Origin: JALEFZ01 sp039817415
GTDB taxonomy: Bacteria > Bacteroidota > Bacteroidia > J057
NCBI GenBank assembly: GCA_039817415.1
Contig: JBCBVV010000031.1
Location: 1 to 64,000, forward strand
Length of the DNA: 64,000 bases
Direction of reading: 5' to 3'
How positions within the stretch are numbered: the first letter of the stretch is position 1; each line of letters starts with the position of its first letter. The notes beneath the pieces were generated by a model, which had not been told where the DNA came from, did not search any database, and saw only the letters and a program-made list of their open reading frames with translations. Made by a program: the position numbers and the translations under genes. Of the stretch, positions 26,087 through 34,762 are shown one piece after another.

Positions 26087-28507
26087 ATGAGAAACCAATT
26101 TACCTTATGGCTCTGTTTGATGCTCTTGGCTCCGCTAGCCTGGGGACAAACTGCCTACACAGATCATTTCGATAATGACGATCCTGCTTTTACAGGAGGA
26201 AATGGTTTTACCCATTCAGAAATGGGAACAGAATGGACCATCACTGCTGCTGCCATGACAGGGCCATTCGATCCTTTTACCTATCAACCGCATAGCGGAG
26301 GAGCTCCTGTTGTCGTTGATGCAGGAGGAAACAACAAAGTATATGTAAGAGCAAAAGCAAGTGTCATTGGTACCCAGTTGAGAATGGATCTTCAGGATAC
26401 GCTCAACATGGCTACAACCCAATCCTCCATTTCCCAAACATTAACTACGACCTTCCAGGTGTTGGAGTATGATTTTTCGGGGAAATTCATTGATGCAGGA
26501 TTTGGCGGTACGGGTTGTTCTACAGGACCATGTGCTGTTGACTCTTCTGCCATTAGCAACATCCTTTTCTTTCCCAATGCAGGCGCTGGCTTTGTCGGGA
26601 CAATTGTGATAGATTTTATCTCATTTGGATCTCCCCCGGATACAGTGATTACTTCTGATGTGTTTCAGGACCATTTCGAGGATGACAGTGCGGCCAATTC
26701 CTTTACCTTCATTGGACAAGGATATAGCTTGAGCCAACAAGGAAGTGAGCTAACCATTACTGGAGATGGGACTACGGGAGCCTTTGATCCTTTGACATAT
26801 GTGTTTATGAACCGTGCAAACATGGATACCTTTGATATTGACATCACGGGTAACAACAAGTTGTTTGTTAAGGTTAAGTCCAGCGTTCCCAATACAGCTT
26901 TTAGAATTGATGTACAGGATATCGACGGATTCGCTTCTACAGGAGGATCTATTACCAAAATTGTAGATACAGCCTTTACTACCCTTGAATATGACTTTAC
27001 TGGTGTGTTGACTGACCTTGGGTTTGGAGGAACACCTTGTACACAAAATACAGCACCCTGTACGGTAGATGGTCAAAGGGTGGGCAACCTGTTATTTTTT
27101 ATTGAACCAGGAACAGGGGCTTTCCCTGGTCAGTTGACCATTGACTATCTGTCCTTTGGGGTGGCTTTGGAACCACCAGGACCTGCAGCAGAGTTGATTT
27201 ATGAGGACCACTTCAACAATGAGATGCTAGAATTTACCACCCCTGATGGTGGCTATACGGTAGAAGAGATGGGTTCGGAGCTGTCTATTATTGGAGATGG
27301 TACAGCTGGTGCATTCTCAACTGTATCATATCTTCTACACGATAAGGATTCGGCTTCAGATATATTTTTGAATATGACCCCAGGACAAAATAAAGTCTTC
27401 GTACGTGCTAAAGTCATGAATGGAACATTGCCCTTGCGTCTGGATTTGATTGATACAGCCAATTACCATACTTCGCTGGCAAGTTTGACAAAGGTAGTTA
27501 CGGATGAATGGAATGTATACGAATATGACTTTTCTGGTCAATACAATGATGGGGGTTATGGGGGAACAGCTTGTGCAACGGGTCCTTGTCCTGTTGATTT
27601 TCAGACCATTACTCAGGTTCTCCTATTCCCAGATGCCGTTCAGGGAGGCTTCAATGACACCCTGATGATTGACTTTATTTCTATCGGTCAACCGCTTGGG
27701 GAAGATGCTGGTCCAAAAGGAATGGCAGGTTACATGGATCAAATGGATGACAACACCAACCTCTTCATTTCCCCTCCTGCTGGATTCACCTCAACCACAG
27801 CAAACGATGAATGGACTCTGTCGGGAGATGGAACCGCGGGTGCCTATGCGGCTTTTGCCTATACAACTCATGATGAAATGGGTGAAAACGTATTGGTTGA
27901 TGCTGCAGGCAGTAACAACAAACTCTTTGTGAGAGCAAAATCTACCAGCATGAATACCGTTCTAAGAGTGGATGTACAGGACAACCAAGGTTTTGTATCC
28001 AATCTAAGTGCAAGAACAACTACTTTGGATACGGTCTATCAGGTATATGAATTGGATTTTGCAGGTGCTTATCAAGACGGAGCCTTTGGAGGATCTCCCT
28101 GTACTGTTAGTGGTTGTCCAGTTGATGCCGAACGTGTTTCAGCTATGCTCTTTTACGTTGATCCTGATGTAGGTGGCTTTAACGGAGATGTTACCATTGA
28201 CTGGATTTCATTTGGGAATCCTATCGTTAGCAATGAGCGAATTGAATCAGTTGAAAATATGCTGATGTATCCTAACCCTGCACAGGAGTGGATTACCCTT
28301 GAATATGCGTTAATGGAATCTTCAGAAATTACCCTTGAGGTGATCAATCCTATGGGGCAAAAACTGATTCAGCATAATCTAGGAAACCAGTTCCCCGGTC
28401 AACAAAAGGAAAGAGTTAATATTCAGGAATTACCTGCCGGTTTGTATATCGTTCAGGTTAAATCAAATGGTCAAGTAGCTGGTACTAGCAAGTTGATCAA
28501 AAAATAA
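26087..28507 (+). CDS. Secreted four-repeat protein with T9SS type A sorting domain
   Basis: An 806-residue exported protein. A signal peptide ends near residue 20 (AWGQ). Four homologous modules of about 175 residues follow, at roughly 23-190, 195-368, 373-545 and 550-718. Each opens with a DHF-or-QMDD-type segment, has a central LEYDFSG/YEYDFSG-like strand followed by a G-rich Cys-Pro-Cys segment (for example TGPCAVD), and ends with a IDFISFG-like strand. The predicted fold is an all-beta jelly-roll, compatible with carbohydrate-binding modules, but I do not recognise the family. Residues about 724-806 are a T9SS type A C-terminal domain (MYPNPAQEWITLEY and LPAGLYIVQVKSNG). Location between SusCD and the GH10 xylanase suggests a polysaccharide-binding role. 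Confidence 0.85.
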   Translation: MRNQFTLWLCLMLLAPLAWGQTAYTDHFDNDDPAFTGGNGFTHSEMGTEWTITAAAMTGPFDPFTYQPHSGGAPVVVDAGGNNKVYVRAKASVIGTQLRMDLQDTLNMATTQSSISQTLTTTFQVLEYDFSGKFIDAGFGGTGCSTGPCAVDSSAISNILFFPNAGAGFVGTIVIDFISFGSPPDTVITSDVFQDHFEDDSAANSFTFIGQGYSLSQQGSELTITGDGTTGAFDPLTYVFMNRANMDTFDIDITGNNKLFVKVKSSVPNTAFRIDVQDIDGFASTGGSITKIVDTAFTTLEYDFTGVLTDLGFGGTPCTQNTAPCTVDGQRVGNLLFFIEPGTGAFPGQLTIDYLSFGVALEPPGPAAELIYEDHFNNEMLEFTTPDGGYTVEEMGSELSIIGDGTAGAFSTVSYLLHDKDSASDIFLNMTPGQNKVFVRAKVMNGTLPLRLDLIDTANYHTSLASLTKVVTDEWNVYEYDFSGQYNDGGYGGTACATGPCPVDFQTITQVLLFPDAVQGGFNDTLMIDFISIGQPLGEDAGPKGMAGYMDQMDDNTNLFISPPAGFTSTTANDEWTLSGDGTAGAYAAFAYTTHDEMGENVLVDAAGSNNKLFVRAKSTSMNTVLRVDVQDNQGFVSNLSARTTTLDTVYQVYELDFAGAYQDGAFGGSPCTVSGCPVDAERVSAMLFYVDPDVGGFNGDVTIDWISFGNPIVSNERIESVENMLMYPNPAQEWITLEYALMESSEITLEVINPMGQKLIQHNLGNQFPGQQKERVNIQELPAGLYIVQVKSNGQVAGTSKLIKK
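26150..28245 (+). repeat. Four tandem protein-coding modules of about 530 bp
   Basis: Four diverged copies of one domain begin near 26153, 26670, 27203 and 27734. The shared pattern is EYDFSG-x(5)-GGxGG-x-C-x-GPC-x-VD, then IDFISFG about 30 residues later. The copies have diverged at the nucleotide level, so duplication is not recent. Confidence 0.8.
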
Positions 28508-28526
28508 ATCGTAGTAGTAATTTATG

Positions 28527-28568
28527 GGTGGTTCGTGAAGCAAATTGCATGAAGGAACCACCTTTTTT
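28527..28568 (+). terminator. Intrinsic terminator before the xylanase gene
   Basis: GGTGGTTC (28527-28534) pairs with GAACCACC (28555-28562), followed by six T. It lies between the repeat-protein and GH10 genes, so GH10 is transcribed by read-through or from its own promoter. Confidence 0.7.
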
Positions 28569-28582
28569 AATTAATTTGTTGT

Positions 28583-30715
28583 ATGAAAAAAATTGTCTTC
28601 ATTCTTTCTGTATTATGTGCGATCGCTACATCTTTGAAGGCACAAGATGCCTACCATAGCGACCTCCTTTCAACCCTGCAGGCAGAGTATGGCCTGACCG
28701 GTGGTAACTGGATGTTTTACGACAATGAAGCAGCTATCCTCAGTAACAACATTCGTTATGGAGGTATTCATTCGCAGATTAGCGCAACCAATCAGAATTT
28801 CTCTACCATCTCCCGTATGGAGATTACTTCCGCAAAAACTAACCCCTGGGACGCGGGATGGAATATCCAGAATAAAATTGCCGTTCAGCAAGGAGATGTA
28901 GTGCTATTTACGTTTTTCCTGCGAGCAAGAGGAAACAGAGGGAAGGTTACTTTTTTTGTAGAAAATGCCACTACCTATACCAAAGAGGTTATTCTGACCA
29001 TGCCTGTTGATACCAACTGGCAGCAATATTTTATTCCGATTGACATGGCATCCTCCTATGGAGTGGGAGGGCTTTCTGTAGGCTATCACCTCGGTTTTCA
29101 AGCTCAGACCATTGAGATCGCAGGCTTTACCAGCATCAATTACGACAATGCCTACCAAAGAGCAGATCTACCTGAGGCAATCAATAACCAGTTTTACGAA
29201 GGCTGGGAACCAACTGCTCCTTGGAGAGCAGAAACAGCTGTGATGATTGATTCTTTAAGAAAGGCTGACCTAACCATTGAAACGCAGGACAACAGTGGAT
29301 TGCCCTTAGCAAATGGTTGGGTAGAGGTGAACATGTTACGTCATGAGTTTGCTTTTGGATCTGCTGTAACGGCAGATAAAATTGCAGGAAACAACAATTA
29401 CAATGTCATTTATGAAAATAAGATCCTTGACTTGGATGGAAAAGGGCACGGATTCAATTGGGTAGTATTTGAGAATGACATGAAATGGCCAGCCTGGGAG
29501 AACAATTGGTTTGTAAGTCGGGCAGAATTGGTTGATGCTGTCGGGTGGTTAAAAAGCCATGACATCAAGATTCGCGGACATAATCTGGTGTGGCCCGGCT
29601 TTGATAACCTACCTGGGGACATTCAAAACAATCAGAATGACATCAACTACATTAAAAATAGGATTAGCAATCACCTCAATGACATCCTCACCTATCCAGG
29701 CATTGCCGAAAACATAGAAGAGTGGGATGTCCTAAATGAAACAGTAACCAATGTGAGCCTCGAAAATGTTTTTCAAGGAAAAAATGGGTATACAACTGGT
29801 CGTGAAATTTTGACCGAAATCTTTCAACAAGCTCATCAGATTGACTCAACCATTGGGCTTTACATCAATGACTACATCACCCTTTCTCAACAACAAGAGG
29901 CTGGCTCGTTGCCATATGACCAATTAAAACGAAACATTCAAGAGATGGTAGATGCCAATTCAGGTATTTCTGGAGTAGGGTTTCAGGGGCATATTGGGGG
30001 CTTCCCCAATGGCATCAGTTCTGTGAAAAGTACTCTGGATGATTTTTACAACACCTATGGTATGACTGCCAAGATCACAGAATTTGATATGCCAACTTTT
30101 GTGAGCGATTCTTTAGGAGCAGCTTACATGAAGGATTTCATGAAGGTAATTTTTGGTCATCCAAGTATGGATGGTTTCCTATTCTGGAACTTTTGGGATG
30201 GTTCCACATGGCTTCATGAAGGAACCAATCTATTTAATCGAGACTGGAGTATGACCCTTCCTGGCTCTACTTACGTAGATTTGGTGTTTAACGAATGGTG
30301 GACAGAAGAGAATCTCAACACAGATGTAAACGGGAAAGGAACGGTTCGAGGGTTTAAAGGCCTCTATGAAATAGTCTATACCTGCGATGGGATCATACAA
30401 CGTGATACGCTTGAACTCTTGGAAGACATGACTTACACCATCAACTGTGATCAACTTACCACAGGTGTTCAGGCTATACCACTCGATCGGCTGAAAGTCT
30501 ATCCTAATCCTGTCAAAGATGTGCTATTTATCGAAGCTGAAAGTTCTTGGTTGCAAGTCCAACTCTTTGATTTGAGTGGACGCCTGGTTCAGCAGCAGGA
30601 AATAACACCTTCCTCCCAACAAATGGATGTAAGTTCCCTACAAAAAGGAATGTACCTATTGGAAATCAAGGACAAAGATCATATCAGTCGACGAAAAATA
30701 AACATCAAAGAATAG
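28583..30715 (+). CDS. GH10 endo-1,4-beta-xylanase with CBM-like and T9SS domains
   Basis: A 710-residue secreted enzyme. A signal peptide ends near residue 20 (SLKA). Residues about 23-190 form a CBM4/9-like jelly-roll. The GH10 catalytic domain spans about 225-560: HNLVWPGF at 333-340, acid/base Glu386 in WDVLNETVTN, GFQGH with His470, and nucleophile Glu500 in ITEFDMP. Residues about 625-710 are a T9SS type A sorting domain (YPNPVKDVLFIEAE, LQKGMYLLEIK), so the enzyme should be exported through T9SS and cell-attached or released. GH10 enzymes cleave beta-1,4-xylan, which makes xylan the most likely substrate of the surrounding locus. Intrinsic terminators lie on both sides. Confidence 0.95.
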   Translation: MKKIVFILSVLCAIATSLKAQDAYHSDLLSTLQAEYGLTGGNWMFYDNEAAILSNNIRYGGIHSQISATNQNFSTISRMEITSAKTNPWDAGWNIQNKIAVQQGDVVLFTFFLRARGNRGKVTFFVENATTYTKEVILTMPVDTNWQQYFIPIDMASSYGVGGLSVGYHLGFQAQTIEIAGFTSINYDNAYQRADLPEAINNQFYEGWEPTAPWRAETAVMIDSLRKADLTIETQDNSGLPLANGWVEVNMLRHEFAFGSAVTADKIAGNNNYNVIYENKILDLDGKGHGFNWVVFENDMKWPAWENNWFVSRAELVDAVGWLKSHDIKIRGHNLVWPGFDNLPGDIQNNQNDINYIKNRISNHLNDILTYPGIAENIEEWDVLNETVTNVSLENVFQGKNGYTTGREILTEIFQQAHQIDSTIGLYINDYITLSQQQEAGSLPYDQLKRNIQEMVDANSGISGVGFQGHIGGFPNGISSVKSTLDDFYNTYGMTAKITEFDMPTFVSDSLGAAYMKDFMKVIFGHPSMDGFLFWNFWDGSTWLHEGTNLFNRDWSMTLPGSTYVDLVFNEWWTEENLNTDVNGKGTVRGFKGLYEIVYTCDGIIQRDTLELLEDMTYTINCDQLTTGVQAIPLDRLKVYPNPVKDVLFIEAESSWLQVQLFDLSGRLVQQQEITPSSQQMDVSSLQKGMYLLEIKDKDHISRRKINIKE

Positions 30716-30723
30716 AGAAGTGA

Positions 30724-30755
30724 AGAGTCAGAATATGTGTTCTGGCTCTTTTTTT
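30724..30755 (+). terminator. Intrinsic terminator after the xylanase gene
   Basis: AGAGTCAGAA (30724-30733) pairs with TTCTGGCTCT (30740-30749) with one G-U pair, 6-base loop, then a run of seven T. Confidence 0.8.
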
Positions 30756-30814
30756 ATAGCTGTTGAGTACAATGTGCTCCTTGTGGTCTTTGAGGAGTAA
30801 ATACACCAATCGCT

Positions 30815-31843
30815 ATGATTCATTCTTCTCACATCATGTTTATGGGCCGGCTGATCATCCTCGCTGGCTGGATCGCTTTTGCCATTGTAGCATGTGATTC
30901 AAGTGAAAATCCTATTGATGATGATGATAATTCAAGCTTTACTTATACGGGAACAGCTTCTGTGAGTCAGGGAGAAGGAACAGTTACCAACAGTAATATA
31001 TATGAAGCTGGTTCGCGTGTAGCTCCTCTCGGTACCATCATGGACCAGGATGGAGAGAGCTGGGAAATGCCCGCAGCAGTAAACTTTACCAACTCCAATT
31101 TCCCCTTTGCGCCAGACCTATACAATCCTGATGGTATTTCCTATGTTACGGCATCTGAGGCTGAAGCCGCTTATGATGTCGTAGACATAGTAGAAATTGA
31201 TGCTGATGGGGAGGTAATTACAGCTTATCTTTTTGCAGACAATTATTTTGAATTATATATCAATGGCGTTCCAGTAGGAAAAGACGCCATTCCCTTTACT
31301 CAATTTAATTCCCATATTGTGAAATTCAGGGTGTCGAATCCCTATACCATTGCCATGAAACTGGTAGACTGGGAAGAGAGTATTGGAGTCGGAACCGAGT
31401 CTGCTATGGGATACAATCATCACGCTGGAGATGGGGGAGTGGTAGCTGTTTTCAAAGACGCAGAGGGGAATACAGTGGTAACTACAGATGAAAGTTGGAA
31501 GGCCCAAACATTCTATACGGCACCCATTAAGGATCTGTCTTGTGTATCTGAAAATGGAACCTCTAGATATTCATCAAACTGTGATACGTCAGATGAAAAT
31601 GACGCCTCGGAATTTTATGCCCTCCATTGGGAAGTTCCAGCAGAATGGATGAATGAGGACTTTGATGATAGCAATTGGCCTGATGCAAGCACCTATTCTA
31701 ATGAGGTAATTGGGGTAGACAACAAAGCCTCCTATACCAACTACACAGATATATTTGACAACCCCACCAATGATGCCTTGTTTATCTGGTCTACCAATGT
31801 GATTCTGGACAATGAGGTTATTGTCAGATACAAGGTCGAATAA
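30815..31843 (+). CDS. Putative carbohydrate-binding lipoprotein
   Basis: A 342-residue protein with an N-terminal hydrophobic segment and lipobox (IVAC, then DSSENPIDDDD), an acidic stretch after the Cys that is common in surface-exposed Bacteroidota lipoproteins. The remainder is beta-rich. The segment TTDESWKAQTFYTAP and a later FDDSNWPDA resemble the galactose-binding-like sandwich found beside rhamnosidase and glycosidase domains. No catalytic motif was found. It is the last gene of the xylanase locus, so a glycan-binding role is plausible. Met8 and Met10 are alternative starts; any of them keeps the signal sequence. Confidence 0.72.
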   Translation: MIHSSHIMFMGRLIILAGWIAFAIVACDSSENPIDDDDNSSFTYTGTASVSQGEGTVTNSNIYEAGSRVAPLGTIMDQDGESWEMPAAVNFTNSNFPFAPDLYNPDGISYVTASEAEAAYDVVDIVEIDADGEVITAYLFADNYFELYINGVPVGKDAIPFTQFNSHIVKFRVSNPYTIAMKLVDWEESIGVGTESAMGYNHHAGDGGVVAVFKDAEGNTVVTTDESWKAQTFYTAPIKDLSCVSENGTSRYSSNCDTSDENDASEFYALHWEVPAEWMNEDFDDSNWPDASTYSNEVIGVDNKASYTNYTDIFDNPTNDALFIWSTNVILDNEVIVRYKVE

Positions 31844-31887
31844 GCAATCAGCAAACTCAGTATACTGCAAGTTCCATTTCGCAGGAG

Positions 31888-31910
31888 GCCTCCATTTGGG
31901 GGCTTTTTTT
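31888..31910 (+). terminator. Intrinsic terminator ending the xylan locus
   Basis: GCCTCC (31888-31893), loop ATTT, GGGGGC (31898-31903), then seven T. Short but G/C-rich stem with one G-U pair. Confidence 0.75.
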
Positions 31911-31945
31911 ATTTGGCGAAGGGGTAAATTTTCTATCTTACCTCT

Positions 31946-33694
31946 ATGGTGAACAACTTGTCTTCAAGAGAATTAAGGAAGCTTTCTAGGCAGATAGACC
32001 CTTCAAGCTGCAACAATCAACTTAGAGTGGCCATACTGGGATACCGCTCGACACAATTCTTTTCCAAATTTCTCCTGCAGGCTGCTCTTATTGAGGGAAT
32101 TTCTCTAGAAATCTATGAAGGCGATTACCAACAGGTTGAAATGGAATTGCTCCACCCTGATTCGGGGCTGTATCAACATCATCCTCGGATATGTTTACTC
32201 TTGAATTCTGTCTCCTACATGAAAAAGTCATTTTATAAGACTGTTGAATCGGAGAGGCCTTTTTTTGCTGAACGTTATCTAGAAAGGGTGGAGGAATATG
32301 GAGAACAACTCAATTCCAAAGATGGATCAAGTCTTATGGTTTTTAACATTCCTGAAAAGAAGGATGAAGTATTTGGGCATTTCGGCCATGAAACGGCCTC
32401 ATCATTTCGGTATCAAGTTAGCCAAATCAATGCTGGCTTGATGAAGCTTGCCATTAAGTTCCCTACCCTTCACATTTTTGATGAGGCAGGATGGGTGAGT
32501 CATTATGGGTTACAGTCTCTAGCTGATCCAGCCATGTATGTGAATGCGGATGTACCCTACAATTTAGAAGCTGAGGCCAAACTGGCTCAAGAGGTGGTGA
32601 ATTACATGGGTGTCAATACTGGAAAGTTAAAAAAGTGCCTCATTTTGGACCTAGATAATACCCTTTGGGGTGGGATCATTGGAGACGATGGAGTAGGGGG
32701 TATTCAACTGGGTTCCTTAGGAATAGGAAAAGCTTTTTCGGATCTACAACAGTGGGTCAAGGAATTGAAAAATAGAGGAATTATTCTGGCTGTTTGTAGC
32801 AAAAATGTAGAGGCTACTGCCCAAGAACCCTTCCTTTCCCATCCGGAAATGGTCCTGAAACTAGAAGATATCGCTGTTTTTGTGGCCAATTGGAACAACA
32901 AAGCTGACAATATCAGGTACATTCAGCAAATTCTGAACATCGGCTTTGATTCTATGGTCTTTCTGGATGATAACCCTTCCGAAAGAGAGCTAGTCAGAAA
33001 AGAATTACCAGAACTGACTATCCCAGATTTACCAGAAGATCCTGGTTTGTTTCTGCCTTATCTTTCTGCTCTAGGCTTGTTTGAGACCTTTTCCTTTTCA
33101 CCAACGGATAAAAACAGGACCCTGCAATACAGGGCGGAAGCAGAAAGGAGCTCTCAACAAAAAAACTTTACCAGACTAGAAGACTTCCTGAGCCAATTGA
33201 AGATGAAGGCTGAGATAATTCCCTTTCAGGAGCGAAGTCTACAACGGATTGTTCAATTGAGTCAGCGGTCAAATCAATATAACCTTCAGACCCACCGATA
33301 CACAGAGGCTGAAGTCATTCAACTAATTGAGCATCCTCAGCTTATTACCCTTCAAATTAGCATGGAGGATAAGTTTGGGCACCATGGCCTGATTTCCCTT
33401 CTGGCTGGCAGGATTCAAGGCCAAACCCTCCATATCACCAACTGGATCATGAGTTGTCGAGTGATCAATAAAGGGGTTGAGCGGGCAGCTTTAAATGTAT
33501 TAGTTGGCCAAGCAAAGGAAAAAGGTATCACAAGAATTCTAGGTCAATATCTCCCTTCGCCCAAGAACAGCATGGTCGAAAAACACTACGAATCCTTGGG
33601 GTTCCAATCTTTAGGTAATGGAAATTGGGAACTAGATCTATCGTCTTTTTCACCCTTGACTCATTTCATCTCTGTCAATGACTCCATTTCATAA
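31946..33694 (+). CDS. FkbH-like HAD-IIIC phosphatase/glyceryl-carrier-protein synthase
   Basis: A 582-residue protein of the FkbH family. These enzymes take 1,3-bisphosphoglycerate, remove phosphate and load the glyceryl unit onto a carrier protein for polyketide or related pathways. A ~220-residue N-terminal domain precedes the HAD-IIIC core: catalytic D235/D237 in LDLDNTLWGGIIGDDG, then CSKN and VFLDDNPSERELVRKELPE. The C-terminal ~170 residues are GNAT-like (MVEKHYESLGFQ). No carrier protein is fused, but one exists in the divergently placed condensation-type gene at 34763-36244. Its 3' end overlaps the convergent sulfotransferase gene by 34 bp. An imperfect promoter (TTG 31913, TATCTTAC 31934) lies just before the start. 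Confidence 0.87.
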   Translation: MVNNLSSRELRKLSRQIDPSSCNNQLRVAILGYRSTQFFSKFLLQAALIEGISLEIYEGDYQQVEMELLHPDSGLYQHHPRICLLLNSVSYMKKSFYKTVESERPFFAERYLERVEEYGEQLNSKDGSSLMVFNIPEKKDEVFGHFGHETASSFRYQVSQINAGLMKLAIKFPTLHIFDEAGWVSHYGLQSLADPAMYVNADVPYNLEAEAKLAQEVVNYMGVNTGKLKKCLILDLDNTLWGGIIGDDGVGGIQLGSLGIGKAFSDLQQWVKELKNRGIILAVCSKNVEATAQEPFLSHPEMVLKLEDIAVFVANWNNKADNIRYIQQILNIGFDSMVFLDDNPSERELVRKELPELTIPDLPEDPGLFLPYLSALGLFETFSFSPTDKNRTLQYRAEAERSSQQKNFTRLEDFLSQLKMKAEIIPFQERSLQRIVQLSQRSNQYNLQTHRYTEAEVIQLIEHPQLITLQISMEDKFGHHGLISLLAGRIQGQTLHITNWIMSCRVINKGVERAALNVLVGQAKEKGITRILGQYLPSPKNSMVEKHYESLGFQSLGNGNWELDLSSFSPLTHFISVNDSIS

Positions 33695-34758
33695 CCAAAG
33701 GTTTTGAAAACAAAGGCCATTCTCTCATTAATTGTCTTTTTCATCTCTACGGAAAGCGGTTGGTAGGAATTCTGTTTGTAGGTGCGAATTCCTTGAAGAT
33801 ATGCCTGTAATTTTTCTTTATCTAACCTAGCATCTCCCAAAAAGGTATAGATTTTTTCAAGGCAGGCCAGGGGATTCTTCTTTACCTCCTCAAAGCCTAA
33901 TACGAGAAGATTCTCCTTAGGAATAGCCTTTGATTCTTCCATCCACAGTTGGTGTATTTCTTCATAAGCGTCAAGAATGAATCCATCTCGTCCAGCTTTT
34001 AAGTCCTTGAGAGATTGAAAAGAAGCCATTTTAAACCATGAGTCATAAAGATGCATGGTAGAGCGAATGGTTTCATAGGGATGTCTATGGATATGGATGA
34101 AGCGAGAATCTGGATACATTTCCAAGAGTAAGGCAATTCTAGCTGTATTGGCTGGAGATTTTAGGACCAAAGGAACATCCATCCCATACTTGGCAACCAA
34201 CTTCCGAAGGTATTGACGATAGGTCTTTTTCCATTCCTCTAGGTCTTTGGGATCAGCTTTTTTAAAAGAAACGAAGGTTTGATATGTTGCATGATCTTTG
34301 GGAAAATGAATCGCCAAATAGGAGGAAGGTGCACCCATGGCAGCCAAGGCTATCTCCTCCTCTTGAGGGCTGTTCATATACATGGCCATGTTGTCCATGA
34401 GTCTGGTACCAGGCCCAACCTTATCTAGCAAAGGGGCTAACCATTCCTCAGATCGAAGAAAAGCGTGCGGAAAGGCAGCCTGAAAAGTTGTTGGTGCACG
34501 ATAGGCCCCATCAATGGTCATGAGATTATGTAAATGAGTCGTTCCGCTTCTCCAATGCCCTACAATAAAAACAGGTCTTAAAGGATCATTTGGATAGCTT
34601 TGGCCCTTTTCCTTCCAACTCACGATACTGCTAATCCCTGACATGAGGGTATGAAGAAGCAAGGAAGGGATAGACTGTAGGGAAACGCGAAAACGTTGTT
34701 GACGGAGCAAGCGCCATAAGGTGCTAAACCTAGCTCCATATAAGAATGATATCTTCAT
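33661..34758 (-). CDS. PAPS-dependent sulfotransferase
   Basis: A 365-residue cytosolic sulfotransferase of the Sulfotransfer_3 type. The PAPS 5'-phosphosulfate loop is PVFIVGHWRSGTTHLHNLM, and the 3'-phosphate region includes LVLKSPANTARIALLLEMYPDSRFIHIHRHP (given by its core, LKSPANTARI and FIHIHRHP). The start at ATG 34758 lies four bases after the stop of the preceding condensation/carrier gene; a longer in-frame start at 34875 would overlap that gene by 113 bp and is unlikely. The pair is surely cotranscribed, so the sulfate acceptor may be the product made on that carrier domain, or a lipid derived from it (inference). The 3' end overlaps the FkbH gene by 34 bp. Confidence 0.88.
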   Translation of the reverse strand: MKISFLYGARFSTLWRLLRQQRFRVSLQSIPSLLLHTLMSGISSIVSWKEKGQSYPNDPLRPVFIVGHWRSGTTHLHNLMTIDGAYRAPTTFQAAFPHAFLRSEEWLAPLLDKVGPGTRLMDNMAMYMNSPQEEEIALAAMGAPSSYLAIHFPKDHATYQTFVSFKKADPKDLEEWKKTYRQYLRKLVAKYGMDVPLVLKSPANTARIALLLEMYPDSRFIHIHRHPYETIRSTMHLYDSWFKMASFQSLKDLKAGRDGFILDAYEEIHQLWMEESKAIPKENLLVLGFEEVKKNPLACLEKIYTFLGDARLDKEKLQAYLQGIRTYKQNSYQPLSVEMKKTINERMAFVFKTFGYEMESLTEMK

Positions 34759-34762
34759 AAGA

